A stretch of DNA of 64,000 bases from Anadara kagoshimensis (GCA_021292105.1 CM037874.1:6321886-6385885); one strand, 5' to 3'; counted from the first letter of the stretch, positions 36,001 to 43,700 are shown. A program made the numbers and translations. Notes: a model not told the origin generated them from the letters alone.

Positions 36001-38664
36001 ACAATGAAGAAAAGATTGATTGATTGAATGAGGTTTTATGTCACAGTCAAGAACAATGAAGAAAAGATTGATTGATTGAATGAGATTTTATGTCACAGTC
36101 AAGAACAATAAAGAAAAGATTGACTGATTGAATGAGATTTTATGTCACAGTCAAGAACAATAAAGAAAAGATTGACTAATTGAATGAGGTTTTATGTCAC
36201 AGTCAAGAACAATAAAGAAAAGATTGACTGATTGAATGAGGTTTTATGTCACAGTCAAGAACAATAAAGAAAAGATTGACTGATTGAATGAGGTTTTATG
36301 TCACAGTCAAGAACAATGAAGAAAAGATTGATTGATTGAATGAAGTTTTATGTCACAGTCAAGAACAATAAAGAAAAGATTGATTGATTGAATGAGGTTT
36401 TATGTCACAGTCAAGAACAATAAAGACAAGATTGATTGATTGAATGAGGTTTTATGTCACAGTCAATAACAATAAAGAAAAGATTGACTGATTGAATGAG
36501 GTTTTATGTCAAAGTCAAGAACAATAAAGAAAAGATTTATTGATTGAATGAGGTTGTATGTCACAGTCAAGAACAATAAAGAAAAGATTTATTGATTGAA
36601 TGAGGTTTTATGTCACAGTCAAGAACAATAAAGAAAAGATTGACTGATTGAATGAGATTTTATGTCACAGTCAAGAACAATAAAGAAAAGATTGATTGAT
36701 TGAATGAGGTTTTATGTCACAGTCAAGAACAATAAAGAAAAGATTGATTGATTGAATGAGGTTTTATGTCACAGTCAAGAACAATAAAGAAAAGATTGAT
36801 TGATTGAATGAGGTTTTATGTCAGTCAAGAACAATAAAGAAAAGATTTATTGATTGAATCAGATTTTATGTCACAGTCAAGAACAATAAAGAAAAGATTG
36901 ACTGATTGAATGAGGTTTTATGTCACAGTCAAGAACAATAAAGAAAAGATTTATTGATTGAATGAGGTTGTATGTCACAGTCAAGAACAATAAAGAAAAG
37001 ATTGATTGATTGAATGAGGTTTTATGTCACAGTCAAGAACAATAAAGAAAAGATTGACTGATTGAATGAGATTTTATGTCACAGTCAAGAACAATAAAGA
37101 AAAGATTGATTGATTGAATGAGGTTTTATGTCACAGTCAAGAACAATAAAGAAAAGATTGATTGATTGAATGAGGTTTTATGTCACAGTCAAGAACAATA
37201 AAGAAAAGATTGATTGATTGAATGAGGTTTTATGTCAGTCAAGAACAATAAAGAAAAGATTGACTGATTGAATGAAGTTTTATGTCACAGTCAAGAACAA
37301 TAAAGAAAGGATTGACTTATTGAATGAGGTTTTATGTCACAGTCAAGAACAATAAAGAAAAGATTGACTGATTGAATGAGGTTTTATGTCACAGTCAAGA
37401 ACAATAAAGAAAAGATTGATTGATTGAATGAGGTTTTATGTCACAGTCAAGAACAATAAAGAAAAGATTGACTGATTGAATGAGATTTTATGTCACAGTC
37501 AAGAACAATAAAGAAAAGATTGATTGATTGAATGAGGTTTTATGTCACAGTCAAGAACAATAAAGAAAAGATTGATTGATTGAATGAGGTTTTATGTCAC
37601 AGTCAAGAACAATAAAGAAAAGATTGATTGATTGAATGAGGTTTTATGTCAGTCAAGAACAATAAAGAAAAGATTGACTGATTGAATCAGATTTTATGTC
37701 ACAGTCAAGAACAATAAAGAAAAGATTGACTGATTGAATGAGGTTTTATGTCACAGTCAAGAACAATAAAGAAAAGATTGATTGATTGAATGAGGTTTTA
37801 TGTCACAGTCAAGAACAATAAAGAAAATTTGATTGATTGAATGAGGTTTTATGTCACAGTCAAGAACAATAAAGAAAAGATTGACTGATTAAATGAGATT
37901 TTAAATCACAGTCAAAAGTAATCAAGAAAAGAAATTTTGTTTAAGTATTTCTAAAAAAGTATGGTAGTTTAGACAGGGTTTTTCTGATAAATTATTAATA
38001 ATACAGTTACCTGTAGAGGAAACAACTAAAAAGAATGCTGCACACAATATCAATTTAATATCAGGCTTTGACATTGACAGTAAACGTAATATTGATCCCC
38101 TCTTGACTCCATCTTCCCCTGAGGTATCACTGGGGCCATCTTGGTTGTCTTGGTTAAGTAGAGGCTTACATTCATCTTCATCTTTCAAGTCTTTGTCATT
38201 TGAGTTGATATTGAATATACGTGGGTCCTGGATTTTTATTTTACTTAACAACAGCACACATATACAAAAATAACAAGAGGAAACAAAACTCCAAGCTAAC
38301 TGCATCCACAGCCATTTATCACTCAGATCTGCCTTGTATTCTGCTACTGCTAATAGTTTGACTAGACTAAACATACATGTCCCAGCAGCAATGATAAAGG
38401 CAATCCATTTTATTTTCAAAATTCTATCTATAGAAACATCAGTATTTCTAATTACTGAAAACAAAAGACCAAAAGTATACAAACCCTTAAAAGGGCCAAT
38501 ATCCAAACATCAAATAATGATTTGTCAAAATTAAACCTATATGTATCTACTGTAAAATGGTACAGAAACTGGTTGCCATGGCAAAACAATATGGTTAATA
38601 CTGCTATATCCACTAAGTTGAAAAAGAACAACAATATCACAGTTGGAATCTTTTTCACGTTCAT
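13637..38664 (-). CDS. ABCB9: ABCB9/TAP-like half ABC transporter (eleven coding exons)
   Basis: CDS is complement of join(13637-14020, 16149-16255, 17087-17282, 18445-18618, 19714-19902, 20495-20623, 22142-22339, 22970-23175, 25109-25239, 29820-29934, 38011-38664). It makes about 827 residues once a one-base break in exon 1 is allowed for. ABCB9 homodimers pump peptides from cytosol into lysosomes using ATP. Seen: four-helix TMD0 (1-145), an acidic linker with ECKPLL (165-170), six-helix core, Walker A 'GPSGGGKSS' (557-565), Q-loop Q605, signature 'SGGQKQR' (664-670), Walker B 'LLLLDEATS' with D687/E688, and H-loop '[10 protein letters not shown]' with H719. TMD0 resembles ABCB9 more than TAP1/TAP2. 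All ten introns are GT/AG and phase-consistent. ATTAAA on - at 13435-13440 is a candidate poly(A) signal. Function is by family; TAP-like substrate range is inferred. Confidence 0.95.
14275..14400 (-). repeat. Dispersed repeat family A, inverted copy
   Basis: 'CTCGGGGATGCTTAGGCCAC' and 'TTTTGCAGCATTAGACG' are the reverse complements of family A blocks seen at 3045-3070 and 3325-3345. Confidence 0.65.
15285..15606 (-). mobile_element. tRNA-headed SINE, inverted, near full length
   Basis: Read on -, it begins 'CACTATGGTAGCACAGTGGT' (A-box-like) and passes the body 'AAATTGCCCTGAGCATAC' and 'TTGATGTCTTGATAAAAGTG'. It ends 'TATCCTGACTGGGACATA' with a TTAATCAATC tail. The body recurs at 10860-11035, 22870-22925, 24640-24780 and 27405-27627. 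The B box is degenerate. Confidence 0.7.
16149..16255 (-). CDS. ABCB9: ABCB9 exon 10 (signature and Walker B)
   Basis: Follows TTTTTACAG. It encodes '[17 protein letters not shown]' and '[18 protein letters not shown]', with both catalytic acidic residues intact (D687, E688). Ends in phase 0 at ATT/gtaagt. Confidence 0.95.
16256..17086. other. ABCB9: ABCB9 intron 9
   Basis: Contains the hairpin element at 16722-16933; no other feature is seen. Confidence 0.55.
16722..16933. mobile_element. Hairpin MITE with roughly 90 bp arms
   Basis: Left arm 'AAATAACATTCTATTTGAG' and 'TGTATTCATTCAGTATTATG' returns inverted on the right as 'CATAATACTGAATGAATACA' and 'ATGTTATTTCTTA'. The central loop is only about 30 bases. 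No coding capacity. The target duplication is not certain. Confidence 0.75.
17087..17282 (-). CDS. ABCB9: ABCB9 exon 9 (Q-loop)
   Basis: Begins after TTTTTTAG with '[20 protein letters not shown]', which holds the Q-loop glutamine and the X-loop-proximal segment. It continues through 'ANAHQFI' and ends at 'GVQMSG' in phase 1 (gtataa donor). The signature is therefore split between exons 9 and 10. Confidence 0.95.
17283..18444. other. ABCB9: ABCB9 intron 8
   Basis: Repeated short 'AATTCAGAA' motifs between 17350 and 17640 suggest decayed tandem or palindromic sequence. A 77-codon frame on + (17990-18223) has no support. Confidence 0.45.
18445..18618 (-). CDS. ABCB9: ABCB9 exon 8 (Walker A)
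   Basis: Follows TTATTACAG. It encodes '[20 protein letters not shown]' onward with the P-loop lysine K563, then '[16 protein letters not shown]' and 'YDHKYLHKK'. Ends in phase 0 at AAG/gtatgt. The acceptor and the first bases of this exon have been tandemly copied into the upstream intron (18625-18800). Confidence 0.95.
18625..18800 (-). repeat. Tandem copies of the exon 8 acceptor and exon start
   Basis: About 2.7 further copies of a 62-63 bp unit whose first copy overlaps the real border (18600-18660). On - each unit reads 'ATTTTATTATTACAG' plus 'GACATATCATTCTC'. The first two extra copies keep AG acceptors (about 18681 and 18745); the third is diverged. Formed by local tandem duplication across the intron-exon junction. 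Confidence 0.85.
18989..19040. repeat. Poly-T/poly-G tract
   Basis: A run of 29 T, then 12 G, TT, and 9 G on the + strand. Homopolymer lengths are doubtful in any assembly. Confidence 0.95.
19714..19902 (-). CDS. ABCB9: ABCB9 exon 7
   Basis: Begins after AATTATAG with '[20 protein letters not shown]' and runs to '[13 protein letters not shown]', linking the last membrane helix to the A-loop aromatic 'FAYP' that stacks on adenine. Phase 0 at both ends. Confidence 0.94.
19903..20494. other. ABCB9: ABCB9 intron 6
   Basis: Contains the hairpin element at 20047-20150. 'GACCTAATAT' and its inverse 'TTATTAGGTTAC' recur at 20280-20345, probably a second decayed copy of the same hairpin family. Confidence 0.55.
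20047..20150. mobile_element. Small hairpin MITE, 42 bp arms
   Basis: Begins GTTACACAGTGATTTAGTG and ends with the inverse (CACTACATCACTGTGTAAC). The arms also pair through ACCTAAT/ATTAGGT and TGGAG/CTCCA around a 20-base loop. Confidence 0.85.
20495..20623 (-). CDS. ABCB9: ABCB9 exon 6
   Basis: Begins after ATTGTAG and encodes '[18 protein letters not shown]' and '[18 protein letters not shown]', two membrane helices of the core. Phase 0 at both ends; donor gtgagt. Confidence 0.93.
20624..22141. other. ABCB9: ABCB9 intron 5
   Basis: Its last kilobase is a bivalve-type dispersed repeat. The preceding 500 bases show no feature. Confidence 0.55.
21120..22030. repeat. Bivalve-type dispersed repeat with palindromic head
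   Basis: Starts 'ACAAGAGGCCCATTGGGCC' then 'GCTCACCTGA', a head I recognise from many bivalve genomic sequences. It continues with 'AGTGGTTTCTGAGAAGAT' and a block present twice: 'AAATTGAAAGCACAATGG', 'TAGTGATTTTGCTATTTATA', 'ACTCCACCTA...GACCTTCCA'. Those two blocks are about 300 bp apart and diverged. Non-coding. Confidence 0.7.
22142..22339 (-). CDS. ABCB9: ABCB9 exon 5
   Basis: Follows TTTTGTTAG. It encodes the long cytosolic helix and coupling segment ('[20 protein letters not shown]', '[19 protein letters not shown]') and '[13 protein letters not shown]'. Phase 0 at both ends; donor gtaaag. Confidence 0.94.
22340..22969. other. ABCB9: ABCB9 intron 4
   Basis: Holds a (TGAA)n microsatellite and a SINE tail fragment at 22870-22925 ('GTTATGTTCCAGTCAAGAAT'). 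Confidence 0.55.
22358..22480. repeat. (GAAT/GAAC)n microsatellite
   Basis: Interrupted tetranucleotide array of GAAT with GAAC and ACAA variants, starting about 20 bases upstream of the exon 5 acceptor on the - strand. The frame at 22291-22506 is a translation of this array. Confidence 0.9.
22970..23175 (-). CDS. ABCB9: ABCB9 exon 4
   Basis: Begins after ATATTACAG. It encodes '[18 protein letters not shown]' and the hydrophobic stretch '[20 protein letters not shown]', ending at 'NFYGKYYE'. The 'SRLTSDTT' coupling helix is the part that contacts the nucleotide domain. Donor gtaatg, phase 0. Confidence 0.95.
23385..23555. repeat. Three tandem copies of a 60-65 bp unit
   Basis: Each unit has 'AGATTTAGTT(A/G)', 'GGAAAATTTTAGTTAA' and 'TTGTGAAAC(C/T)'. 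The same motif is found inverted at 48905-48965 ('AGTTTCACAATCATTCCTTA'), so the unit comes from a dispersed element. Confidence 0.7.
23985..24175. mobile_element. Palindromic MITE-like repeat related to the 87 bp satellite
   Basis: 'ATACCTGTCTATAAAAGCCA' on the left and 'GGTGACCTTTAAGGCAGGTT' plus 'GAACTGTAT' on the right are inverted relatives, with internal 'GTGGTCTTTATGGGCA' and 'GCAGGTGGCCCTTATATAG'. The same ends occur at 51495-51680 and make up the units of the array at 40800-47740. Confidence 0.65.
24640..24780 (-). mobile_element. SINE fragment, inverted
   Basis: 'ATATTTCACTTTTATCAAGA', 'TAGGTGAACTGGCAGAAATA' and 'TGTTCAGGGCAATGTGAAG' match the SINE body at 15330-15400; the tRNA-like head is absent. 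Confidence 0.65.
24810..25040 (-). mobile_element. tRNA-derived SINE, inverted, with A and B boxes
   Basis: On - the head reads 'GGATTCAGTGGCCAAGTGGT' then CTAAAGC (A box region, about 25008-25027 on +) and 'GGTTTGAATCC' (B box, 24962-24972), the promoter layout of a tRNA-Leu/Ser-like gene. The body ends with 'AAAGTATCTTGACTGGAGTG'. A close relative is at 27405-27627. Confidence 0.8.
25109..25239 (-). CDS. ABCB9: ABCB9 exon 3
   Basis: Encodes '[20 protein letters not shown]' and '[14 protein letters not shown]', too short and lacking an in-frame ATG context to stand out alone but unmistakable between exons 2 and 4. Phases are 2 in and 1 out. The acceptor polypyrimidine tract is part of a (TTTTA)n microsatellite. 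Confidence 0.93.
25244..25325. repeat. (TAAAA)n microsatellite at the exon 3 acceptor
   Basis: About 15 perfect copies of AAAAT/TAAAA on +. On - it is a (TTTTA)n tract that runs directly into TTTTACAG, the acceptor of ABCB9 exon 3. Confidence 0.97.
25893..26817. repeat. 1.2 kb duplicated segment, copy 2 (shorter)
   Basis: Matches 11503-12660 at both ends in the same orientation, with a different and shorter middle (26150-26260). Differences are scattered substitutions and small indels. The copies are 14.4 kb apart, one intergenic and one inside ABCB9 intron 2. Confidence 0.75.
27042..27082. repeat. Poly-T tract
   Basis: About 41 consecutive T on + after 'GAATTTTGCCC'. It could be the inverted poly(A) of a retroposed sequence, but no neighbouring element is recognised. 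Confidence 0.9.
27405..27627 (-). mobile_element. tRNA-derived SINE, inverted; founder-like copy beside the satellite
   Basis: On - it starts 'CTAGCTTGGTCGAGTGGTCT' (A box) and has 'GGTTCAAATTTC' (B box, about 27565-27576 on +). It ends 'GAAAGAATCTTGACTGAGGC' and 'ATAAAACACTG'. Its head, on the right, is the first unit of the array that follows. Confidence 0.8.
27585..29504. repeat. Tandem array of about 141 bp units (13 copies)
   Basis: Units run from the SINE head ('GACCACTCGACCAAGCTAGT') through 'AACAAACCAG', 'TTCCAACCCAAACACAGTAG', 'TATTACGACACAACCTACTC' and 'CATAGAGCTTTAGGATTGGC' to 'CATTATAACATTATCCA'. Spacing between GCTTTAGGATTG landmarks averages about 140 bases. Copies differ by small indels. 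A partial unit resumes after the retrotransposon fragment (29771-29810). Confidence 0.95.
29505..29770 (+). mobile_element. 5'-truncated non-LTR retrotransposon, 3' end of the reverse transcriptase ORF
   Basis: The + strand frame 29519-29746 reads '[20 protein letters not shown]', '[20 protein letters not shown]' and '[20 protein letters not shown]', then a stop. 'GHTL..P....[18 protein letters not shown]' is the conserved C-terminus of a widespread animal LINE-type endonuclease/reverse transcriptase ORF. It has no in-frame ATG. It is followed by 'ATAAATATAGGCATAAG' and a (TAAG)n tail, typical of target-primed insertion. It interrupts the 141 bp array. Confidence 0.85.
29771..29810. repeat. 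Partial 141 bp unit adjoining the exon 2 donor
   Basis: 'ACTCCATAGAGCTTTAGGAT' and 'CATCATTATAACATTAT' are the end of the array unit, reaching within about nine bases of the ABCB9 exon 2 splice donor. Confidence 0.9.
29820..29934 (-). CDS. ABCB9: ABCB9 exon 2
   Basis: Follows ATTTCTAG and encodes '[20 protein letters not shown]' and '[18 protein letters not shown]', the first helix of the core with the PYYTG motif typical of TAP/ABCB9. The donor gtttgt at 29819 lies beside satellite DNA. Phases are 1 in and 2 out. Confidence 0.94.
29935..38010. other. ABCB9: ABCB9 intron 1 (about 90 percent satellite)
   Basis: Of 8.1 kb, about 7.3 kb is one 52 bp satellite array. The non-array part (29935-30619) includes a frame on + at 30166-30396 with no support, and otherwise nothing recognised. 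Confidence 0.8.
30620..37935. repeat. 52 bp satellite array, about 140 units
   Basis: The unit on + is 'GATTGACTGATTGAATGAGG', 'TTTTATGTCACAGTCAAGAA', 'CAATAAAGAAAA' (20+20+12). Variants include GATTGATTGATT, GATTTATTGATT, GAAGTTTT, GGTTGTATG and CAATGAAG. The 'GATTGATTGAATGAGGTTTT' and 'ATGTCACAGTCAAGAA' segments match the inverted 3' end of the SINE family. Unit length is not a multiple of three and the array is stop-rich, so it is not coding. Confidence 0.98.
38011..38664 (-). CDS. ABCB9: ABCB9 exon 1 (TMD0 and linker), with one-base frame break
   Basis: The ATG at 38664 opens '[20 protein letters not shown]', aligning with the start of ABCB9. The frame ends at TAA just after '[10 protein letters not shown]', while the downstream frame resumes with '[18 protein letters not shown]'. 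One extra T in the T run (AAAA on + at 38458-38461) would join them without a gap and give the phase 1 end required by exon 2. A micro-intron of about 26-30 bases is the only splicing alternative and is unlikely. Homopolymer sequencing error, or a real null allele. The exon reaches back to an acceptor TTTTCAG, so it starts at about 38689 and a non-coding first exon should lie further right. Confidence 0.88.
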
Positions 38665-38689
38665 TCTTTAACTTCTAATGTTTAGGAGC

Positions 38690-40084
38690 CTGAAATAAAA
38701 TAACATTAATTTAACCTTAATTTATCCGTGAACTGCCTTAAAAAGTCTTAAGTTTCACAATTGTTTAAGCAAGAATTAGTAATTTCTGTGAGAATACTAA
38801 TATGTCTACAAACCATGTCCAACTAGAACTGTCTCTTAAAAGCCAAATACGGCCACCGCCCCCCTCCCCCCACATTAACCTCCTGACCTTGACCTTTGAC
38901 TTATGCACATAAAATTGGTATGCGACAAATCGTCTCATGTTGGTTTACATTTTTGCCAAGATCAAAATCAATACATAGACATGGAAGATATTGAGCAGAC
39001 ATATTGGGACAGACAACCAGATGTACAGACAGACAGACTGGGCAATTCCTATATACCCCCTTAACTTCCAAGTTTGATCAAAATTCATACATAGACATGG
39101 AAGATATGAAGCGGACACGATATTTAGAAGGACAACCAGATGGACAGACAGACAGACAGGACGATTCCTATATACCCCTAAACTTCGTTTGCGGGGGTAC
39201 ACTACCATCTTTTAAGTTGTATTGTGCTGTATTCTCATTACCTCTAACAATGTCAAAACATAAGATATACAATGGGGTTTGCTAATGTAACATGTCAAAC
39301 TTCTTCATTTATGCAATTACTTCCATTGGATACCCTGTTGCATTAAAGGGCATTTTCCAGGAAAAATTTATATTATTTCAGGAATGTGAAAGGTATAAAG
39401 GTAAACATTCCACACAAATGTTACGTAAAAATAACTATGTAGTATGCTGAGGAACCACATTATTACTAAGAATCCTTACAAGACGGTTGCCAGGACATCA
39501 TTTGTAATGTGATGATTTACAGATCACTGAAACCCTTGTAGCCTACTAGTAAATGTACCTTAAGTTCAAATCTGAATCTGGAAAATCATATTGTAACAAT
39601 GTTAATTGGCTTGCTGGAGATCGAAGGTTTTTCATCTGGGTACTCCTGATTCCTCCATCATTCCAGAAATGACTAGTACAATTTAGGTGAAAAAATCTTA
39701 GGTTGAGTGTAAAATACCTGTACTGACAGCTACATGAAATGTTATGTAAGGTCACACTCACTATAGAAAACATTATAGTTACTGTTAATGTTGTCACATG
39801 TTACAGCTTCTGATATTATAACATGTATGTAGAGAAAGTCTCTGATAAGAGTTCAACCCCAAGACACTGTTTTACTTAAATCACTCATACTTTATATTGT
39901 TCACAAGGAAAACATGACAGACTACCTGCATCTTAAAATGATTTTTTTTATTTTAATAACAATCCAAATAAAATAACATGTGCAAGGGACTGTGACAGTA
40001 AAGTGTACAAACATACATACAATCAAAATAGCTTTAAGAAAAGGTCCCTAAATAATAAAACACAAGAAATTTCTTCATATACAA
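38690..40084. other. Region upstream of ABCB9 coding exon 1
   Basis: Any non-coding first exon and promoter of ABCB9 would lie here or beyond, but I cannot place a donor or promoter. It contains the GACAGACAG repeat at 38880-39195. The frame at 39546-39797 is unsupported. Confidence 0.45.
38880..39195. repeat. Bivalve-type 'GACAGACAG ... TATACCCC' repeat, duplicated
   Basis: Two tandem blocks of about 120 bp, each with 'TTGATCAAAATTCATACATA'-type text, 'GACATGGAAGATAT', 'GACAACCAGATG', 'ACAGACAGACAG' and 'ATTCCTATATACCCC'. This arrangement, preceded by 'TGACCTTGACCTTTGAC', is familiar from bivalve sequences. The open frames across it are by-products. Confidence 0.7.
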
Positions 40085-40099
40085 GTATTTACAAGGTAT

Positions 40100-40600
40100 A
40101 GGTCACCTGGTTTACATGTGTATACCAAATAAGGGCCACCTTGCATAACATGTTTATACCAAATAACGGGGCACCTTACATTACATATTTATATCAAATA
40201 AGGGCCACCTTACATAACATGTTTATACCAAATAAGGGCCACCTTACATAACATATTTATACCAAATAAGGGCCACCTAATTAACATGTTTATACCACAT
40301 AAGGGCCACCTTAAACAACATATTTATACCAAATAAGGGCCACCTAATTAACATGTTTATACCAAATAAGGGCCACCTTAAATAACAAGTTTATGCCAAA
40401 TAAGGGTCACCTAATTAAGATGATTATATCAAATAAGGGCCATCTTACATAACCTAATTAACATGCTTATACCAAATAAGGACCACCTAATTAACATGTT
40501 TATACCAAATAAGGGCCATCTTAAATAACATGTCTATACCAAATAAGGGCCACCTAATTAACATGTCAATACCAAGCAAGGTCCATTTATTTACATGTAC
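40100..40600. repeat. Tandem array of about 35 bp units
   Basis: About 14 units of 'TAACATGTTTATACCAAATA' plus 'AGGGCCACCTTA', with 34-38 base spacing and frequent CTAATTAA variants. 'GGCCACC' and 'AACATGT' are shared with the 87 bp array that follows, suggesting a common source. Confidence 0.93.
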
Positions 40601-40799
40601 AAGTTAATCATGATGACAGAAATTGATAACATGTAAACGACATATAAATCAGATAAGGGTAGCCAGAAAACTTGAAATCTACTTTTTAGGGAAAATCTTT
40701 TTTATTCTTAACATCCCCAACCACCGAATTCTATATTGAATAGTTTTTAGTTTAGCTTTATTAGTCAATGCCCTTCCTTATAACTAAACCAGTAAATAA

Positions 40800-43700
40800 A
40801 GACCACCTGTCTATACAGACCGATTATAATGTCCCCTGGGTAATCTTTAGACAGGTGTTGCTTTATATAAGTAAAGGTAAATAAAGACTACCTGTATATA
40901 AAAACCACCTGTCTATACAGACTGGTTAACATGTTCCCTAGGTGAAAAACCACCTATCTATACAGACTGGTTAACATGTTCCCTATACAGACTTGTTAAC
41001 ATGTTCCCTAGGTGGTCTTTATAGACAGGTGTTGCTGTATATAAGTACCTGTATATAAGGACCATGTCTATACAGACTGGTTACCATGTGCCTTAGGTGG
41101 TTTTTATAGACAGGTTTTACTTATATAAGGACCACCTGTCTATACAGACCAGACAGATTAACATGTCCCCTGGTTATTCTTTATGAACAGGATTTGATGT
41201 ATATAAGTAACTGTATATAACGGCTACCTGTCTATACACTGGTTAACATGTGCCCTTTGTGGTCTTTATAGACAGTATTTGATGTATATTATTAACTGTA
41301 TATAATGACTACCTGTCTATACAGACTGGTTAACATGTGCCCTAGGTGGTCTTTATAGACAGGTTTTCATGTATATAAGTAACTGTATATAACGACTACC
41401 TGTCTATACAGACTGGTTAACATGTGACCTAGGTGGTCTTTATAGACAGGTTTTCATGTATATAAGTAACTGCATATAAAGACTATCTGTCTATACAGAC
41501 TGGTTAACATGTGCCCTAGGTGGTCTATATACACAGGTTTTCATGTATATAAGTAACTGTATATAAAGACTACCTGTCTATACAGACTGGTTAACATGTG
41601 CCCTATGTGGTCTTTATAGACAGGTTTTCATGTATATAAGTAACTGTATATAAAGACTACCTGTCTATACAGACTGGTTAACATGTTCCCTAGGTCGTCT
41701 TTATAGACAGGTTTTCATGTATATAAGTAACTGTATATAAAGACTATCTGTCTATACAGACTGGTTAACATGTGCCCTAGGTGGTCTATATACACAGGTT
41801 TTCATGTATATAAGTAACTGTATATAAAGACTACCTGTCTATACAGACTGGTTAACATGTGCCCTATGTGGTCTTTATAGACAGGTTTTCATGTATATAA
41901 GTAACTGTATATAAAGACTACCTGTCTATACAGACTGGTTAACATGTGCCCTAGGTGGTCTATATACACAGGTTTTCATGTATATAAGTAACTGTATATA
42001 AAGACTACCTGTCTATACAGACTGGTTAACATGTTCCCTAGGTGGTCTTTATAGACAGGTTTTCATGTATATAAGTAACTGTATATAAAGACTATCTGTC
42101 TATACAGACTGGTTAACATGTGCCCTAGGTGGTCTATATACACAGGTTTTCATGTATATAAGTAACTGTATATAAAGACTACCTGTCTATACAGACTGGT
42201 TAACATGTTCCCTAGGTGATAAACCACCTGTCTATACAGACTGGTTAACATGTTCCCTATACAGACTTGTTAACATGTTCCCTAGGTGATAAACCACCTG
42301 TCTATACAGACTGGTTAACATGTTCCCTAGGTGATAAACCACCTGTCTATACTGACTGGTTAACATGTTCCCTAGGTGGTCTTTATAGACAGGTTTTGCT
42401 GTATATAAGTACCTGTATATAACGACCACCTGTCTATACAGACTGGTTTATATATACCCTGGGTGGCCTTTATAGACAGATTTTACTGTATATGAGGACC
42501 ACCTGTCTATACAGACCAGACAGATTAACATGTCCCCTGGGTGGCCTTTATAGACAGATTTTACTGTATATAAGGACCACCTATCTATACAGACCAGACA
42601 GATTAGCATGTCCCCTGGGTGGCCTTTATAGACAGATTTTACTGTATATAAGGACCACCTGTCTATACAGACCAGACATATTAGCATGTCCCCTGGGTGG
42701 TCTTTATAGACAGGTTTTTACTATTTATAAGTACCTGTATATAAGTGTTATTCTGAAGTCTGTGAATGGTTTACACTGTTTACTGACAGGTGGTGGTCTA
42801 GGTCCCTAGGTGGTCTTTATAGACAGATTTTCATGTATATAAGTAAATGTATATAAAGACTACCTGTCTATACAGACTGGTTAACATGTTCCCTATACAG
42901 ACTGGTTGACATGTTCCTTAGGTGGTCTTTATAGACAGGTTTTCATGTATATAAGTAACTGTATATAAAGACTACCTGTCTATACAGACTGGTTAACATG
43001 TTCCCTATACAGACTGGTTGACATGTTCCCTAGGTGGTCTTTATAGACAGGTGTTGCTGTATATAAGTACTTGTATATAAGGACCATCTGTCTATACAGA
43101 CTGGTTACCATGTGCCTAAGGTGGTTTTTATAGACAGGTTTTACTTATATAAGGACCACCTGTCTATACAGACCAGACAGATTAACATGTCCCCTGGGTA
43201 TTCTTTATGAACAGGATTTGATGTATATAAGTAACTGTATATAACGGCTACCTGTCTATAGAGACTGGTTAACATGTGCCCTTGGTGGTCTTTATAGACA
43301 GTATTTGATGTATATTATTAACTGTATATAATGACTGCCTGTCTATACAGACTGGTTAACATGTAACCTAGGTGGTCTTTATAGACAGGTTTTCATGTAT
43401 ATAAGTAACTGTATATAACGACTACCTGTCTATACAGACTGGTTAACATGTGCCCTATGTGGTCTTTATAGACAGGTTTTCATGTATATAAGTAACTGCA
43501 TATAAAGACTATCTGTCTATACAGACTGGTTAACATGTGCCCTAGGTGGTCTATATACACAGGTTTTCATGTATATAAGTAACTGTATATAAAGACTACC
43601 TGTCTATACAGACTGGTTAACATGTGCCCTAGGTGGTCTATATACACAGGTTTTCATGTATATAAGTAACTGTATATAAAAACTACCTGTCTATACAGAC

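Noticed and set aside
30620-37935. Regularly spaced repeats resembling a CRISPR array
   Set aside because: Units are contiguous 52-mers with no unique spacers, in a eukaryotic intron; it is a satellite.
38430-38475. Micro-intron of about 26-30 bases to explain the ABCB9 exon 1 frame change
   Set aside because: Far shorter than any other intron here; a one-base homopolymer change explains the data without losing an aligned residue.
39004-39285. Frames across the GACAGACAG repeat
   Set aside because: By-products of a common dispersed repeat; the text 'DRQTG' is the translated microsatellite.
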